Below, piece by piece: positions 45,173-56,761 of a stretch of DNA of 64,000 bases (positions are counted from its first letter, which is position 1; every line of letters begins with the position of its first letter). The stretch covers positions 1 through 64,000 of the forward strand of contig PYSS01000063.1 in NCBI GenBank assembly GCA_003049465.1. The letters run 5' to 3'. Made by a program: the position numbers and the translations under genes. Origin of the DNA: Magnaporthiopsis rhizophila. Lineage: Eukaryota > Ascomycota > Sordariomycetes > Magnaporthales > Magnaporthaceae. The notes under the pieces were generated by a model. The model made no database searches. It was not told the DNA's origin and saw only the letters and a list, made by a program, of their open reading frames with translations.

Positions 45173-48100
45173 CGTTGTCGAGAGACGTGGGTCGGCGGGT
45201 TTCCAGAGGACGGAAGAGTGTCGGAGTGCGGAAGGCCGTCCCTCAACAAGGTAGACAGAGATGAATCTCAAGCCGAGTCGGGAGGCTATCAATGAGAGGT
45301 CAGCCTAGGTCTTTATTCCACGGTAGGTCGGGTACAGATTCGAAGAAGCGGATTGGAATAAATGGAGTGCCGGGACGCGTGAGACACGCTCGGGAGCCAG
45401 CTCCAAAAGAAGGGTGATTAGATGTTGAGAGAGGAGGCCCCAGGTGACGCGCAAGGTATCACCTGTAGAGGCGAGAAGCGGCGGTGGCAGGCAACACAGC
45501 AACTTGTGCCCCTGGAAAATGGGCCAGAGAGCACGACCGTGGGACACCGGTAAGGGGGGCAAACAGGCGGGAGGTGTGCTGAGGCGACACGAGGGTGGCG
45601 CGAGATGGGTGGAAGAGGAAGTACAAGCAAATTAGAGAGCAGGCTGGAGCGACTGACCGGCTGGAGAAATTGGTGATAAGAAGATTTAACGTCTGATCGG
45701 GTGGTGCCAGCCAAGAAATGTCCCAAAGAATGGAGACGGCGTCCCGAGACAGAGGGCGGTCGGTGAAATAGTCGCTTTTCCGAATAATTGGTGCTTGTTG
45801 GCTGGTCGTCTAGTGCCGTTTGTGGTCTTTATGTTTTTTTTTCTTCCTCTTTGTTTTTGCTTAAAAACCTTCGCTGTTGTTTGTCCCCAATCCAACCTCT
45901 GTTCGACGGCTCCTCTTCTTTCAGTGAAGAGAGAGGCAGAGGGAGAGAGAAGGAGGGTTGTTGTTTATCGATGCAAATCAACCATTTAATCTGGCGATGC
46001 TGGTGGTTGGTTGGTCGGTTCGTGGCTGGTTCGAAGGCGGCGGCGAGAAGGGCCAGGAGCAGGCAGCGCGCCAATTGGTGGACAGGGCCGATCGGAAGAC
46101 GAATCCGTGGCCGGGCGCAGGCGGTCGAGCTTTTTGCGGAAGCCTAGCTGCTTTTCAATGGCCTCGCGCGAAAGAGCAGGAGGAGTGGGAGGGAGGAACC
46201 GGGAAGGGGATCGTGTGGTTCCCTACAACCGGCGGCAGGCAGGCGGGCAGATAGGGGAAGGATTAAATCAAAAAATGGGGAGCAAAGCCGAACGGGCAAG
46301 GGCAGGCACACACACACAGCGCCCCCAGGAGGACTAGACGAGTCAAGACCCGCGCCGCAATCGAGCTGCAATTGAGCGCCTGGGACACTGCAACCGAAAC
46401 AAGGACCCAATGGGGGCGCCGTGGAAATGAGCAGATTGGACAAGGGCTCCCGTACTTGCCCAGGCACGCCCAGGGTCCCACGGATCCACCCCGCCGTGGG
46501 TCTGGTCTTTGCAGCGGGCTAGCCTATGCGAGTGACTTGAGAAGCACCAGGTTAAAGGTGCGAGGTTTGCCGTAGGAGCCCTGGCCCCGAGGTACCTCCG
46601 CTCCACCGGTGCGCCTTACCCAATCGGGTAAGGTCATATGCTGGTGTCCTCCCCTCTCTCTGCAGGCCTGCAGGGATGGAAGCGCGAGCAAACATCCATA
46701 ATGGCTAGCAGGGATGCGAAGCCGCCCGCCGTGACAGCACACCACACGACGCGCAGACCAACAGCCCGGCCCCCAAAGGCTCAGACACCGGCACGGCTCG
46801 CGCTAGCAGCAGGGCCTCAATCCTAAGGTCGACTATCCTGTGAATTTGCTTTTTGTTCTGTCGCTTCTTTTTTCGCTTCTTTTTTTTTTTTTTCCCTTTT
46901 CTTTTGATATCCCTCTTCCATTCTTCTGCCTCCGTCATGGCCCGCACCGCGACCAGCGTACATGGATCCGTGGCATGGAACAAACCCAAAATGGGACCCA
47001 TCCAGAAGCTCGGTTGCCAATTTAGGAATCAGCTCCTCAAGCTGGTACAGCTCAATTGGATACGGCGCTCGCTCCCACTGTATATAGCGCATCCCGCCTT
47101 TTGGTGGTATCCAGCTGCCACACTTGCCCCTATTTAGGTCCATTTGTCCAGCACTGCGTGCCGCTACGCTCATGTGTCCACAGCCACAGGTGACGGCGCT
47201 GGTGCCGGTGGCGGCCATTGCTGGTCGTATGCGCCGCATCACTTCGGCACAGACATGTGCAAACAAGCACCACCTCCATTGGTCGTCCCGTTCCAGGGTG
47301 CTTAGTGTCTCATTGCATGAAGCTCTGGTCTGCGACAAGGACGATGCGTGTGCATCAAGGCCGCACGCTTACAGTGTACATAGTGGTACTGAGGTGGTGT
47401 CGGCGCCTTGTTTCGCGGGACCTCCATGCTACTCGAGTTTCAACCCATTCTCCCCGTCTTGGTTGGTGGTTGGGCGAGCCGTCTGTCGCATTCAGCATCA
47501 CATCGTTTCAAGCTCCTCCAAGTTCACCAATCCCGGTGGGTATAGCTGAGAGAGTCTCCCATCCTTTCTTATTCAGAGCCAGATCGCTGCTGCGCTGGGA
47601 CAATAAAAATCAAGATTTGACCAATTCTGCGGTCAGCAAGGGACAGGATACCCGCAATAATCTCAGCATGCCGTTTGTGTCTCGTGTTGTTACACCCAAC
47701 ACATTCAGCGGCGAATGGTCTGCATCTATTCTAATCGTGACGGATGGGTTGCTTTTGCCACGCGTTGTTTTGTTGGCTGCGGCGACTGTGCTGTGCAAGG
47801 ATCCCCATGATAACGAATCCACACGACTGCCCCCCTCCTTCTCATCATTTGGGTTCGGCCTAATGCAGGTCCTTTCACGAGGGAGGGAGCATGCAGATAG
47901 ATTATCATGTCAGCAGCCGGTACGAGTACCGAAATTCATCCCGCCAGCTCGACCCAGGCCAAGTCATGGGGAAACACAAACAAATCTTGCCAGCACAGGG
48001 GCGATTCCACGGGGACACGAATCTCTTCCCTTTGTTTTCTATTGAATGCAATGTCAGTTGAATTCAGTGTCGGTCGAATTCAATGTCACATCGCCCAGTG

Positions 48101-48672
48101 TCAATTGCAGGCATATCCATTCGCTCGCCATGTTGAATCGTCAATCAATACCGGTAGCGCCGCCTTCTGGTTGGATCGCGTGCCACAGGCCTGTTTCTTG
48201 CTCGCACCACCTTCCCGATTCAGGTCAGCCTAACCCGTTGCAGTTGGGGTGTAGTTTATGTTGTCTTCCCGCCCCGTCCTAGTTGCGTGAGCAGAGCCAC
48301 AGAATGCAGCCTATCGTTGCGCCTCAACTGGACCGGGCCGACCTCTGGGAAGAAGAAAAAAAAAAGGGCGATAGGGTTGAATTCTCCCCTCATCGCGCCG
48401 TGCACCCCACCAACCCACGGCCGACGCTGGGGCTGATATCAGAGAGCTGTGCTTTGCTCGGTTCGAGATGCGGCGTTACCGAGACCCATTCAATCCCTCG
48501 CCGGATCCTGCAGAGAGTTGGATGCAGCAGACGCTGCTCGGTCTAGCCTCTGGAAAGCAAGCGGACTGTGGAGCCGACTGGCACTATGGAGCTAAAAAGT
48601 AGGTAGCCCTTGATACCCCTCACTTAGGTGCTAACCTAGTGCATCGTCGAGTCCCGTCAGGATGTGTGTTGG

Positions 48673-48713
<41 letters not shown>

Positions 48714-48736
48714 CCNNNNNNNNNNNNNNNNNNNNN

Positions 48737-48773
<37 letters not shown>

Positions 48774-50721
48774 ACGCCATCGCACCGCCGGCTGATTAGC
48801 CCGGAGCCAGCCCTAGCCTGGCGGTTTTCTATCGTCGGCTGGGCCTCCTTCATCGGCCAGTCTATTCTCCTATTATCCACTCGTCTCAGGATTACTGGGT
48901 GGATGGGTGTCAGGCGGCCCGGATCGCGACAGAGCGGTCTGCGCGGCCCCTCGCTTCGTATGTAAAGAAGAAACAGAGAACCTTGTTGCGGGCCAAACGC
49001 TGACTTCGACGCAAGGAGAGAAGGCCCGAGTCAAATGCACTGACGATCACGACACGTTTACTGTGTACCTGTACAGGAAAATCCAAACAAAACAGTTTCC
49101 ACCTTCTCCCGACGACTGTAGGAAAAAGAAACACAACAGGGCTGCACAGCACAGCCCAGCGCCGCGGTGAAAGACCACGCGTCAGGGACCTTTGGCCCAC
49201 CCTAGCGACTTGGCGGGGAGGTTGGTCCGAGCCCAGATGCACCGCCGCCGTGGGGCGGAAGCCTAAGAAAAGAAAGAAAAGAACCAAAGAAAGCAAATAA
49301 CCATATTCAAGCCTGACGGTACTGGTTCCGTTCTGGGCGCTCTGTCCTACTAATATTATACGATAACCCAGACCTGAAGAAGGAATGGACAAGGGTAATA
49401 CTGTCAGCTGCAGAGCACTTGCATATCGGCATCCGCACGGACGGGCATTCCGCCAGGCCTCGCGTTGGAGCCACGCGCCGGCGAAAACGAGCCGCGTCCC
49501 GGTTGTAAGTCGAAGCTTTAAAGCAACACGAACGCCAACGCCGCCCAAGCCTGTCTTGCTGAGACTGCCGAAATGCCGCTTTTTCTCACACAAGAATAAG
49601 AAAAACAAGGATAAGAGAAAAAGCAGATCGCATTTTTGACCTGCCCCCCAGTTACTTGGCAAAGTGGATATACGTCCATGCGCCACAGAGGGCACATGCT
49701 GAACCATGCATCGGATCCGGCCCCATACTTGGTGTGGCCAAAAATGGATCAGTGTGAACCAGGATATTCTAGTTGGGAGGGCAGGCCTGCTCTGCCTGGG
49801 TTGGGATCCTCATCCCTTTGAACGCCGTTAGGTGCCCGGCGACACGATAGGAATAAGTCCCCAGAATTTATCCCTGATGAGAATATCTGGTTGGCTGAAA
49901 GGAGGGATCGGCGGGTCGGGCATCCTACGGCACATGGTGAGCGAGCATTGAAAAAAAAAAAAAAAAAGTACGTTGACGCCACGAGATCGACAAAAACAAG
50001 ACAAGGTTGATGACAAGTTTAAAAGGCCGAGACGACGACAAGAATTTAAAGAAAGAAAGAAACTCCCGATTTTGCCTCCCTTGGCGCGCATCGCGTCGGC
50101 GTTGAAAAGTGGGAAAGCGGGGGAACCGAAGTCCCTCCACCGTCGCCTTCGCCATTTTTGTCTTGGTTCCTTTTTCTCATTCTCTAAACCCAACGGCGGC
50201 GGATGGACGGAAGCTGGGAAACCCGATTCTTTCTTTCGTCGTCGGCCCCGGTTTTCCGGCTGGTCGCCGACCAATGCACCCCGCACTTGTTGGACTGGGG
50301 TTTGCATCCTTAGCTCAATCCCACCGGCGCTTGTCGCTTGTGATATCAGGATAATAGGATGTGCAGGAGTTGGGTTGAATCCCGGCGGGCTTCCATCACT
50401 CCCGGTCAGCTCAAACTTGTATTGGCATACCTTGTTTCCTTGGCTCAAAAGGAAAAAGAAAAAGAAAAAGAAAAAAGACAAAGAAACAAAAAAGAAGAAG
50501 AAAAAAAAAAAGAGGAAGAGGGGTAGGGTAGGCCTAAAACAAGAGATGATACACGAAATGCAAAAGAGAAGTGGGATGGACGACGGTGTTCCACCGTGTG
50601 GCTCTTCCAACTGTCGGCCTTGGGTCGGCCGTATTTGTTGTCTTTGGCGTATCCGTATCCACCCAAGCTTCCCGCCTGGATGACTGCTTTCATGAAAGCC
50701 GGTCACCCGGGTCTTCACGGT
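45173..50721. other. Large gene-poor region containing an assembly gap
   Basis: 5.5 kb with no supportable gene; a 275-codon plus frame at 47218 and a 296-codon minus frame at 49828 are domain-free and compositionally random. Simple sequence includes a poly-T of 14 at 46880-46893, the T40-CC-N21-T36 tract at 48674-48772, a poly-A of 17 at 49951-49967 and A/G-rich DNA at 50450-50520. A short imperfect repeat with GAATTCARTGTC units lies at 48046-48090. It holds the promoter of the NPFDTDIEAM protein near its left end. Confidence 0.5.
48674..48772. repeat. Poly-T tract with assembly gap (T40-CC-N21-T36)
   Basis: T at 48674-48713, CC at 48714-48715, undetermined bases at 48716-48736, T at 48737-48772. 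This is the only run of N in the window. The layout parallels the T-C-T tract near 34.9 kb. Confidence 0.9.
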
Positions 50722-53700
50722 TCAGGTCCTCTCGGCGATCACGCTCCGAGGCTTGCTGTACTCGAGGGTAGGAGTGTAGTCGTGCGCGAGGCCGAATGCC
50801 CTTGGCCCGGCTACTTGGAGTCCGCGTTCGCTGGCCCAGAGAGGGTGAGGCGCCATGGCCATCACGGCAACCTTGAGTCCGTATTGGTAGTCCTGCACTC
50901 CGATATTCTCCCCCGTGGCAATATCGAGGATGAAGATTAGGTCCGGTATCATAGCGAGGACCTGAGCTCGTGATTCATTTCCATCAGTACGGATTCTCGG
51001 GGGCGGCCAGAGTATAGCACGGCAAAGGGCGAAGTCGAGCTGGTAGCATATAACAGGAACGCACCTTTTCGTGTCCATCCGCAGTTCTCCCAATAACGGA
51101 GAGGTTCTCATTGATAAAAGGCACTTCAACCTCGAGCAGGTCCGGGTCGAACTCGATCGCTGAGGTTTCGTCGTCACTAGCAGATTTCGTGTGGCCGACA
51201 TCTAGCTCGTCCTCGCCCTCGCCGAGCCTCTCGACTGTGACCTTGCCGATGCTGTGAGCCGTGGTGGTCACGCGGCTCTCCACACCGCGCACCTTGCCAC
51301 GGAAGAGCAGCCGACACGATCGCGGGCCGCCACACTCGGCAATGATTGCCCGCACCGTTCCCGAGAAGGACTCGGCCCGCCGCTGCGCCGCCACCACCGC
51401 CCGGCCGAGTCTCCAGGCCAGCGAGAATGTGTTGGGTATACCAACAGACTTCATGTGGGCGCCGGTTAGGGGGTTTCCGGCTGCTCCAGCCGCGGATCTG
51501 ATGCGGACGGGCGCCAGGCTGGTCAGATCTGGGCTCCCACGGGTTTTTATACACCGGATGGAGAGCTCTGGAACGCTGAAATTCTTACCCCATCGATATC
51601 AAATTGTCTCGGATTGCGGCACCAGCGGTGGCGGCGTCACCCTGTCCTTTGGGTATGACGACGTTTGCCCCAGTGCCGCTGCAGAGGGTGACGGGGAGGA
51701 GGTCGTCAACAGAGTCGCCCATGACGTATTGCGAGACCATCTCGAAATTAGGATATGCTCGGCCTATGAGCCGCCCAGTGTGTGACGATGAGCCGGGCCA
51801 TTTCAGCAAGGGTTCTGCGTCCGTCTCGTATCGGAGAAGAGGAGGAGATCTCACCCATCAAATCGCCGTCAACGGTCGGGATGTTGTAGTATTTCGAGCT
51901 TCCCCATAGTAGCGTCCCAACACCGTTGGAGCCTCCAATCTCGATAGCCAGAAGCTTAGTGAACCGAGTTTTCGCGCCTAGCACCCTCTCCATCTCTTTC
52001 ATGGCATGATACACCCCGTCACCTCCGGGGCGCTCGACCCCGACGGCGGGAGTGCCGATGCTCCCCACCGGCGCGAGCAAATCGGTGTCCGCTAGGTCCT
52101 CGCATCGGACAATTTTGACGGTATGACCCCCGCGTAGGAGCTGCCTCAACTCGAGCTCGGGCGCGTAGGTCGATCCTCCTCCTCCCGAGCCGAGAATGTA
52201 ACACCCGACCGACAGGAGCCTCACATCAGTCTCCGAAAGTGTCCATTCGCCGTCTGAGTTGACGTCGGGCCTGTAACTCTCCAGGTCAGTTACCATCCTG
52301 TCTTGCTCCTCGCCGACACCGTGGGCCGCGGCACAGGTCTTGCTGTTTTGCTGTGCAAGCTCGGTTTCCATGGCCTCGTCGTACTCCTCAGCTGGCGTGC
52401 GAAGCATCTCGGCATAAGCGCGCCCATGGTCCGCAGGAAGGGCAACTTCAATCTTGATCGCCGTCTGCCCCTCGACATAAGGTACGCCCGCGACCTCCTT
52501 GCTGATGAGCGTTGCCGATGAGCCGGAGGCACCTCCCCTGGCGACTGCATTCTGGACCGCCCGCGCGGTGACTGTGGAGATGCCGGCCTCAACTTCTGGG
52601 CCGTGTATGATACTTTCGGCAGAGCCATGAACCAGGGCCGTGGCGGCACCCACCGCATTGGCGACGTCTGCGTGTGGAGGCACAGTGACGGAGCGGACCA
52701 GGGAATTGTCCAAGAGTCCTGGTGGACAAAGAATCGAGCCGCCTCCCACGAGGATGACGTCGCATGGGTCGGAAGATAACTTGGCGCGGTCAATAATAGA
52801 CTCGAGCATCTTCTTGATGCGCGAATGGGCGGCGGCCACGACAGAGTCGGGGAGCTCGGGATGTTTACCACTCTTTGTAGCGCCAATGTCGGCCCCGAGG
52901 CTCACAGCCACGTCTGTTGCGGTTGGCGTGCTTCCCCCAAAGCAGAGGGCTTTCGAGGTTAGCTCATGCCCAACACTTTGTGGCCCAACACGGACCATCT
53001 CTCGGCTGCTGTGGATGATCGACCCTCCTCCGAGTCCGATACACTCAACGGCAGGCATTTCGAGCTTCACCTTTATGCCGGCGAGATCACTAGAGGTGCT
53101 CGTCAGGCGTGGGTAACCGTTCCGAAGGAGATATCCGACGTCGGTAGAAGTGCCTCCGATATCGACCACCACACTTCCAGCCCTCCCGATGCTGTCAGTC
53201 CCGGCGAGGAAGGCAGCCCCGCGAATGGAGTTTGTAGGTCCCGATGAGAATATGTGGATGGGTGTCTTGATGGCTTCGGAGAAGGGGAGTAGGTGTCCGG
53301 CATTGGAGGTAAGGTACAGCGGACAGCGTAAGTGTGCATTTCTCATGGCGCCGATAAAGGCCCGGATGGTGCGGCGAGCAAAGCTCAGGATGGCGGCGTT
53401 GAGGATGGTTGCGTTCTCCCGCGCGAGCAGGCCAGCACCGCCAATCTCCTTTGAACAGACAACATTAACAGCGCCACCGAGCTCGTCAACAATTATGTCT
53501 CTAACACTCTCCTCCTGCCGGTGGTGCTCGTCCATGGGCGAGCCAATGCCGACGATGGCAACATTCCTGATGCCGGCAGCTCTGATCTCGGCCGCACGCT
53601 GGCGGACAGCATCCTCGTCCACTGGACCCAGGATTGACCCGTCGATGTTGCAACCGCCAGGGACGATTGCCGAGAATCCGTGTACGATGCGCTCGAGTCC

Positions 53701-54121
53701 CTGTGGCCAGTCGGCGAAGGGCGGCGTCCCGGCGGAGAAGTTGTGCGACGCCAAGCGGAGCACCGCGACCTTCTCGACCCGCGTCTCGTCGCGCTCAATG
53801 ATCGCGTTGAGGAAGTGTGTGGTCCCGATAGCCACGGCGGCGACGTCGGTTGGAGGGACTAGCGCTTTGCTGAGGAGCACCCCAAGCGTGTGTTGGATCC
53901 CTTGGGTCACATTCGCCCGAGTCTCTTTTTTATCGGCGGCGACGACGGCCGCCGAGCCTGTCTTGGAGAGATCAAGAAGGACCGAGTCGGTATTGGTCCC
54001 TGGCGGGGAGCCAATAATCAACCAACATTCCCGTCTCGCCTTCTTCTCAGCGGCGACAGCCAAGAAGAGACGCTCACTCACCTCCGACGTCGACTCCGAC
54101 AACTAGGGGTCCGGCCATCAT
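50722..54121 (-). CDS. Hydantoinase/oxoprolinase A-type protein fused to a DUF917 domain (5 exons)
   Basis: Exons, minus strand: 54121-54082, 53999-51855, 51763-51589, 51518-51065, 50961-50722; 3054 nt, 1017 residues. Donors GTGAGT, GTGAGA, GTAAGA, GTGCGT all fit, and the frame holds throughout. The N-terminal VVGVDVGGTNTDSVLLD (about 7-23) is the Hydant_A_N nucleotide-binding-like motif. VVVDIGGTSTDVG (about 280-292) and ECIGLGGGSII mark the hydantoinase A ATPase-like half. From about residue 600 the DUF917 part begins (LLSVGCYILGSGGGGSTY), with IEIGGSNG, VDGDLMGRAYPN and PNTFSLAWRLGRAV, ending VLAMIPDLIFILDIATGE. The family hydrolyses or ring-opens 5-membered cyclic amides such as hydantoins or 5-oxoproline with ATP; the substrate here is unknown. 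Probably cytosolic. Two ATG codons (54121, 54118) are adjacent; the first is used. No partner gene lies nearby. Confidence 0.9.
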
Positions 54122-56761
54122 GCCGCCAAGCCCAGACCCACGTGCGCTTTCTTCGTCCGACGCGAACATTTCTGGCCGGTCGAGACGGGCAGGTGGTGTT
54201 TTCAGTGCAGTCGATGGGATAACTGAACTGGGTTTATCTGATCACCGGTGTTGGTCGCTGGTGGTGGACGAACAGGGGAGCTTCCCAAGAATGGACAAGG
54301 ACCCCGCCATTTGAACAGGAGGGGGATGCGATCATTTGTAGCCCGGAAGGCTCGGGAGGAGCATCCATTGATTACAGTTTTAAATAGATCCCCTGGTGTA
54401 ACGTTGGCCGGGAATAATGACCCGCTAGCCTGTTCAGGTTTGGTGTCCGGGCTGGGCCTTGTGGATACCACCACAACGACATGCCTCCACCAGCCTGGTT
54501 TTACACCGACGCGGCTGATGCGCTGGCGATATCTTGCAGACGGCATTTGACAAAACACCGATTCGAATCGCTCACTGCAAGCTGGCGTGAAATGATTGCT
54601 AACCCAACTTTATACCTTATGCCAAACATCCCGCTGGCAAAAAGAAGCAAAAAAAAAAGGAATCCCACATCTGGGGGATCGAACCCCAGATCTTTTGGGA
54701 AAGGCCCAGCCGACAGGTGTTTATATACCGAGCCTGTCGCTGCTGCGCCCCGCCTGCCGACTAAGGCGATGGGTCGGCGGTATTTCTTTGCAACGGTGGT
54801 GTCCCACTAACCATCTTTTTTGCGTAGCGGTACGCTGTGCCTTGCACAGAGATGGACCAGGAGGTTTCTGATTGTTGCAACCTGGGGAACACCCGTTGTC
54901 TCTGCAGTCGAGGAGTGGGCCTATCCGGAATGTACCTGTCGAAGTTGTTGAAACTTGATCAGATGCTTCCATTTAGGCCACTCGCTCAGTCGCCTCGGTT
55001 GAAGGTCTACCGGTCGCCACGATCTTATGAGGTTTAGGGCGCGCCCTGGGCTGCCCCAGGGAGGGGGGAGGTAGGTGTACCGCTCGTGAGGCTATCGACT
55101 GCGGGTCTGGCCCTGGCATCCACTCTCCTTCCCGCCCGCACGCGCCAGCAGGTGAGGCGGATTTTGGGCCATCGCGATCCAAACCGAGGAGGTGAGGCCA
55201 CTCCGATTAGCAACACGCCGACACTGCCTGCACCGGGGCCCGCTTAAAAAGCCTTCGCAGCCTCCCCGTCGCCCCCCACCCGCACAAAATCTGAAGCTAT
55301 TCCCACCCCGACTTTTTCGTATCTGTCACCCTGCTGCGACGTTTTCTTTTTTTTGCACTTTCCAACACCACGTACTTGCATTTAGGAGGTCCTGGAATAA
55401 AATATCCAACGCAGATGTGCAACGGCAGCACCTCAGCACGTCTTCTTTTCTTCGATATGCCGCGCATGTCAGTCTTCCCTTCCTGTGGACGATTGGCCGA
55501 TCTGCCAATGCGCAAACTACATTTTCTGGCAAGGGATGTCTCCTGCTGATTAGAGGAGCATGGGAAATGCGCATTCTATCCGGAATTAGTTCTATCAGTG
55601 GTGTTGTTCCCTTTTCTCCTGCTAGTTCTGCACCTTTTATATGGCATCGAAGGCTTGACGTTGAATTTGGGTGGTACGTACCTTCCTTGTGATGCCTCAA
55701 GATCTGCATAGGTGGGTCTATGGAGATGGGGGATCGTCATGCTCCACAAACCCCGCTTGGACACGCGGGACCCGGGCTTTGCGACTTGCCCAGTGCAAAA
55801 TGGACGACACCTGACATGGAAGCGTTCTACCAGCTGCGGTCCCGTCAAATGTTTCTGGAACAAGAGAAAGGGCATTGCTGATATCAGACTCTCCCCACAG
55901 GTGTCGACGGATGGTCCAAAGACAGTATTGATCGGCTCTATCTGCAATGCTGCAGGTGCCACCATTTGTTCCCGAATGTAGAGCCGCAAAATAAGGCCTC
56001 GTAGGAAATATGCAGCCCTCAGGTACAGATAGGTGCAGGGAGTTCCGCTCGGTACGGTTAATCGTTTCAAGCTTCTCGACTCGGAGACAGTGATGTAACC
56101 CAAGCTGGGACAAGTAGGGAGACCCCTGCGCGCTCGAGTCTCTGCACCTGCCTGGCCGTCATCTGATCTCGAGGCCTGCCAACCAGCGGCGGCACCGGTT
56201 ATCTCAGTGTTTTGGCCTACCCAGTCAACATCGGCATCCCTTGCCACCGCCCCGCCGAGGACCTATCGCAGGCTTCAGAAGCGCAGCCAAACCAACTCAT
56301 CCCGTTTCATCGCTGCCCAGATGCCACCTCGGAATGTAGGTGTGTCTGTATCCCGAGAAACAAACTTTATCCACATCGCCACGCTTCCGTGGGTCTTTCT
56401 TTCTGGTGGTCCAGCACCATCCAGTGTGAGCCGAGGTGGATGGGCAGTTGAGTTGCGGCTTGGCACCTCTTCTAGATCCTCATCTATTTACCTGGGTTCC
56501 CCCGCCTCACCCCTCCTCGCTGCAGTCTGTGTGAGGGACATCTTTCGTTTTTGAAATGGATAATTATCATAATATCTCCTCACTAGCGAGCAGCGACGGC
56601 TGACACCTCCTGAGATCATCTCTACTCGCATCTCGCGCTACTACGTTGGTCTCCCGCGATACGAACGCCGGTTTACTGCTTAAATTCACTCCCTAGGCCT
56701 GCCGGTCTATTTTTTTTTTTTCGTTTTCGTTCAGTCTTCTCTTACACTACGGCAAATACCC
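54122..56761. other. Divergent intergenic region, hydantoinase (-) and PEBP-like (+)
   Basis: 2.6 kb without a supportable protein gene. It contains both promoters and a possible Pol III-type module near 54650-54740. Upstream of the PEBP-like gene there is a T tract (56711-56721) and pyrimidine-rich leader. Confidence 0.5.
54649..54740 (-). ncRNA. Possible Pol III-type RNA locus or tRNA relic
   Basis: On the minus strand, in order, there is TATATAAA (54729-54722), a T-arm-like hairpin with a B-box match GGTTCGATCCCC (54685-54674), and a T10 tract (54658-54649) as a potential Pol III terminator. The hairpin has a 5-bp stem closing on TTCGATC, as in a tRNA T-arm. I could not find a matching 5' acceptor stem or a good A box, so this is not a normal tRNA. 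It could be a decayed tRNA, a SINE tail or a small Pol III transcript. Confidence 0.25.

Noticed and set aside
47218..48045. 275-codon plus-strand frame
   Set aside because: No domain, random-looking composition and no supporting splice or start context.
49828..50718. 296-codon minus-strand frame
   Set aside because: Dominated by poly-F/K from homopolymers; overlaps a purine-rich tract and has no domain.
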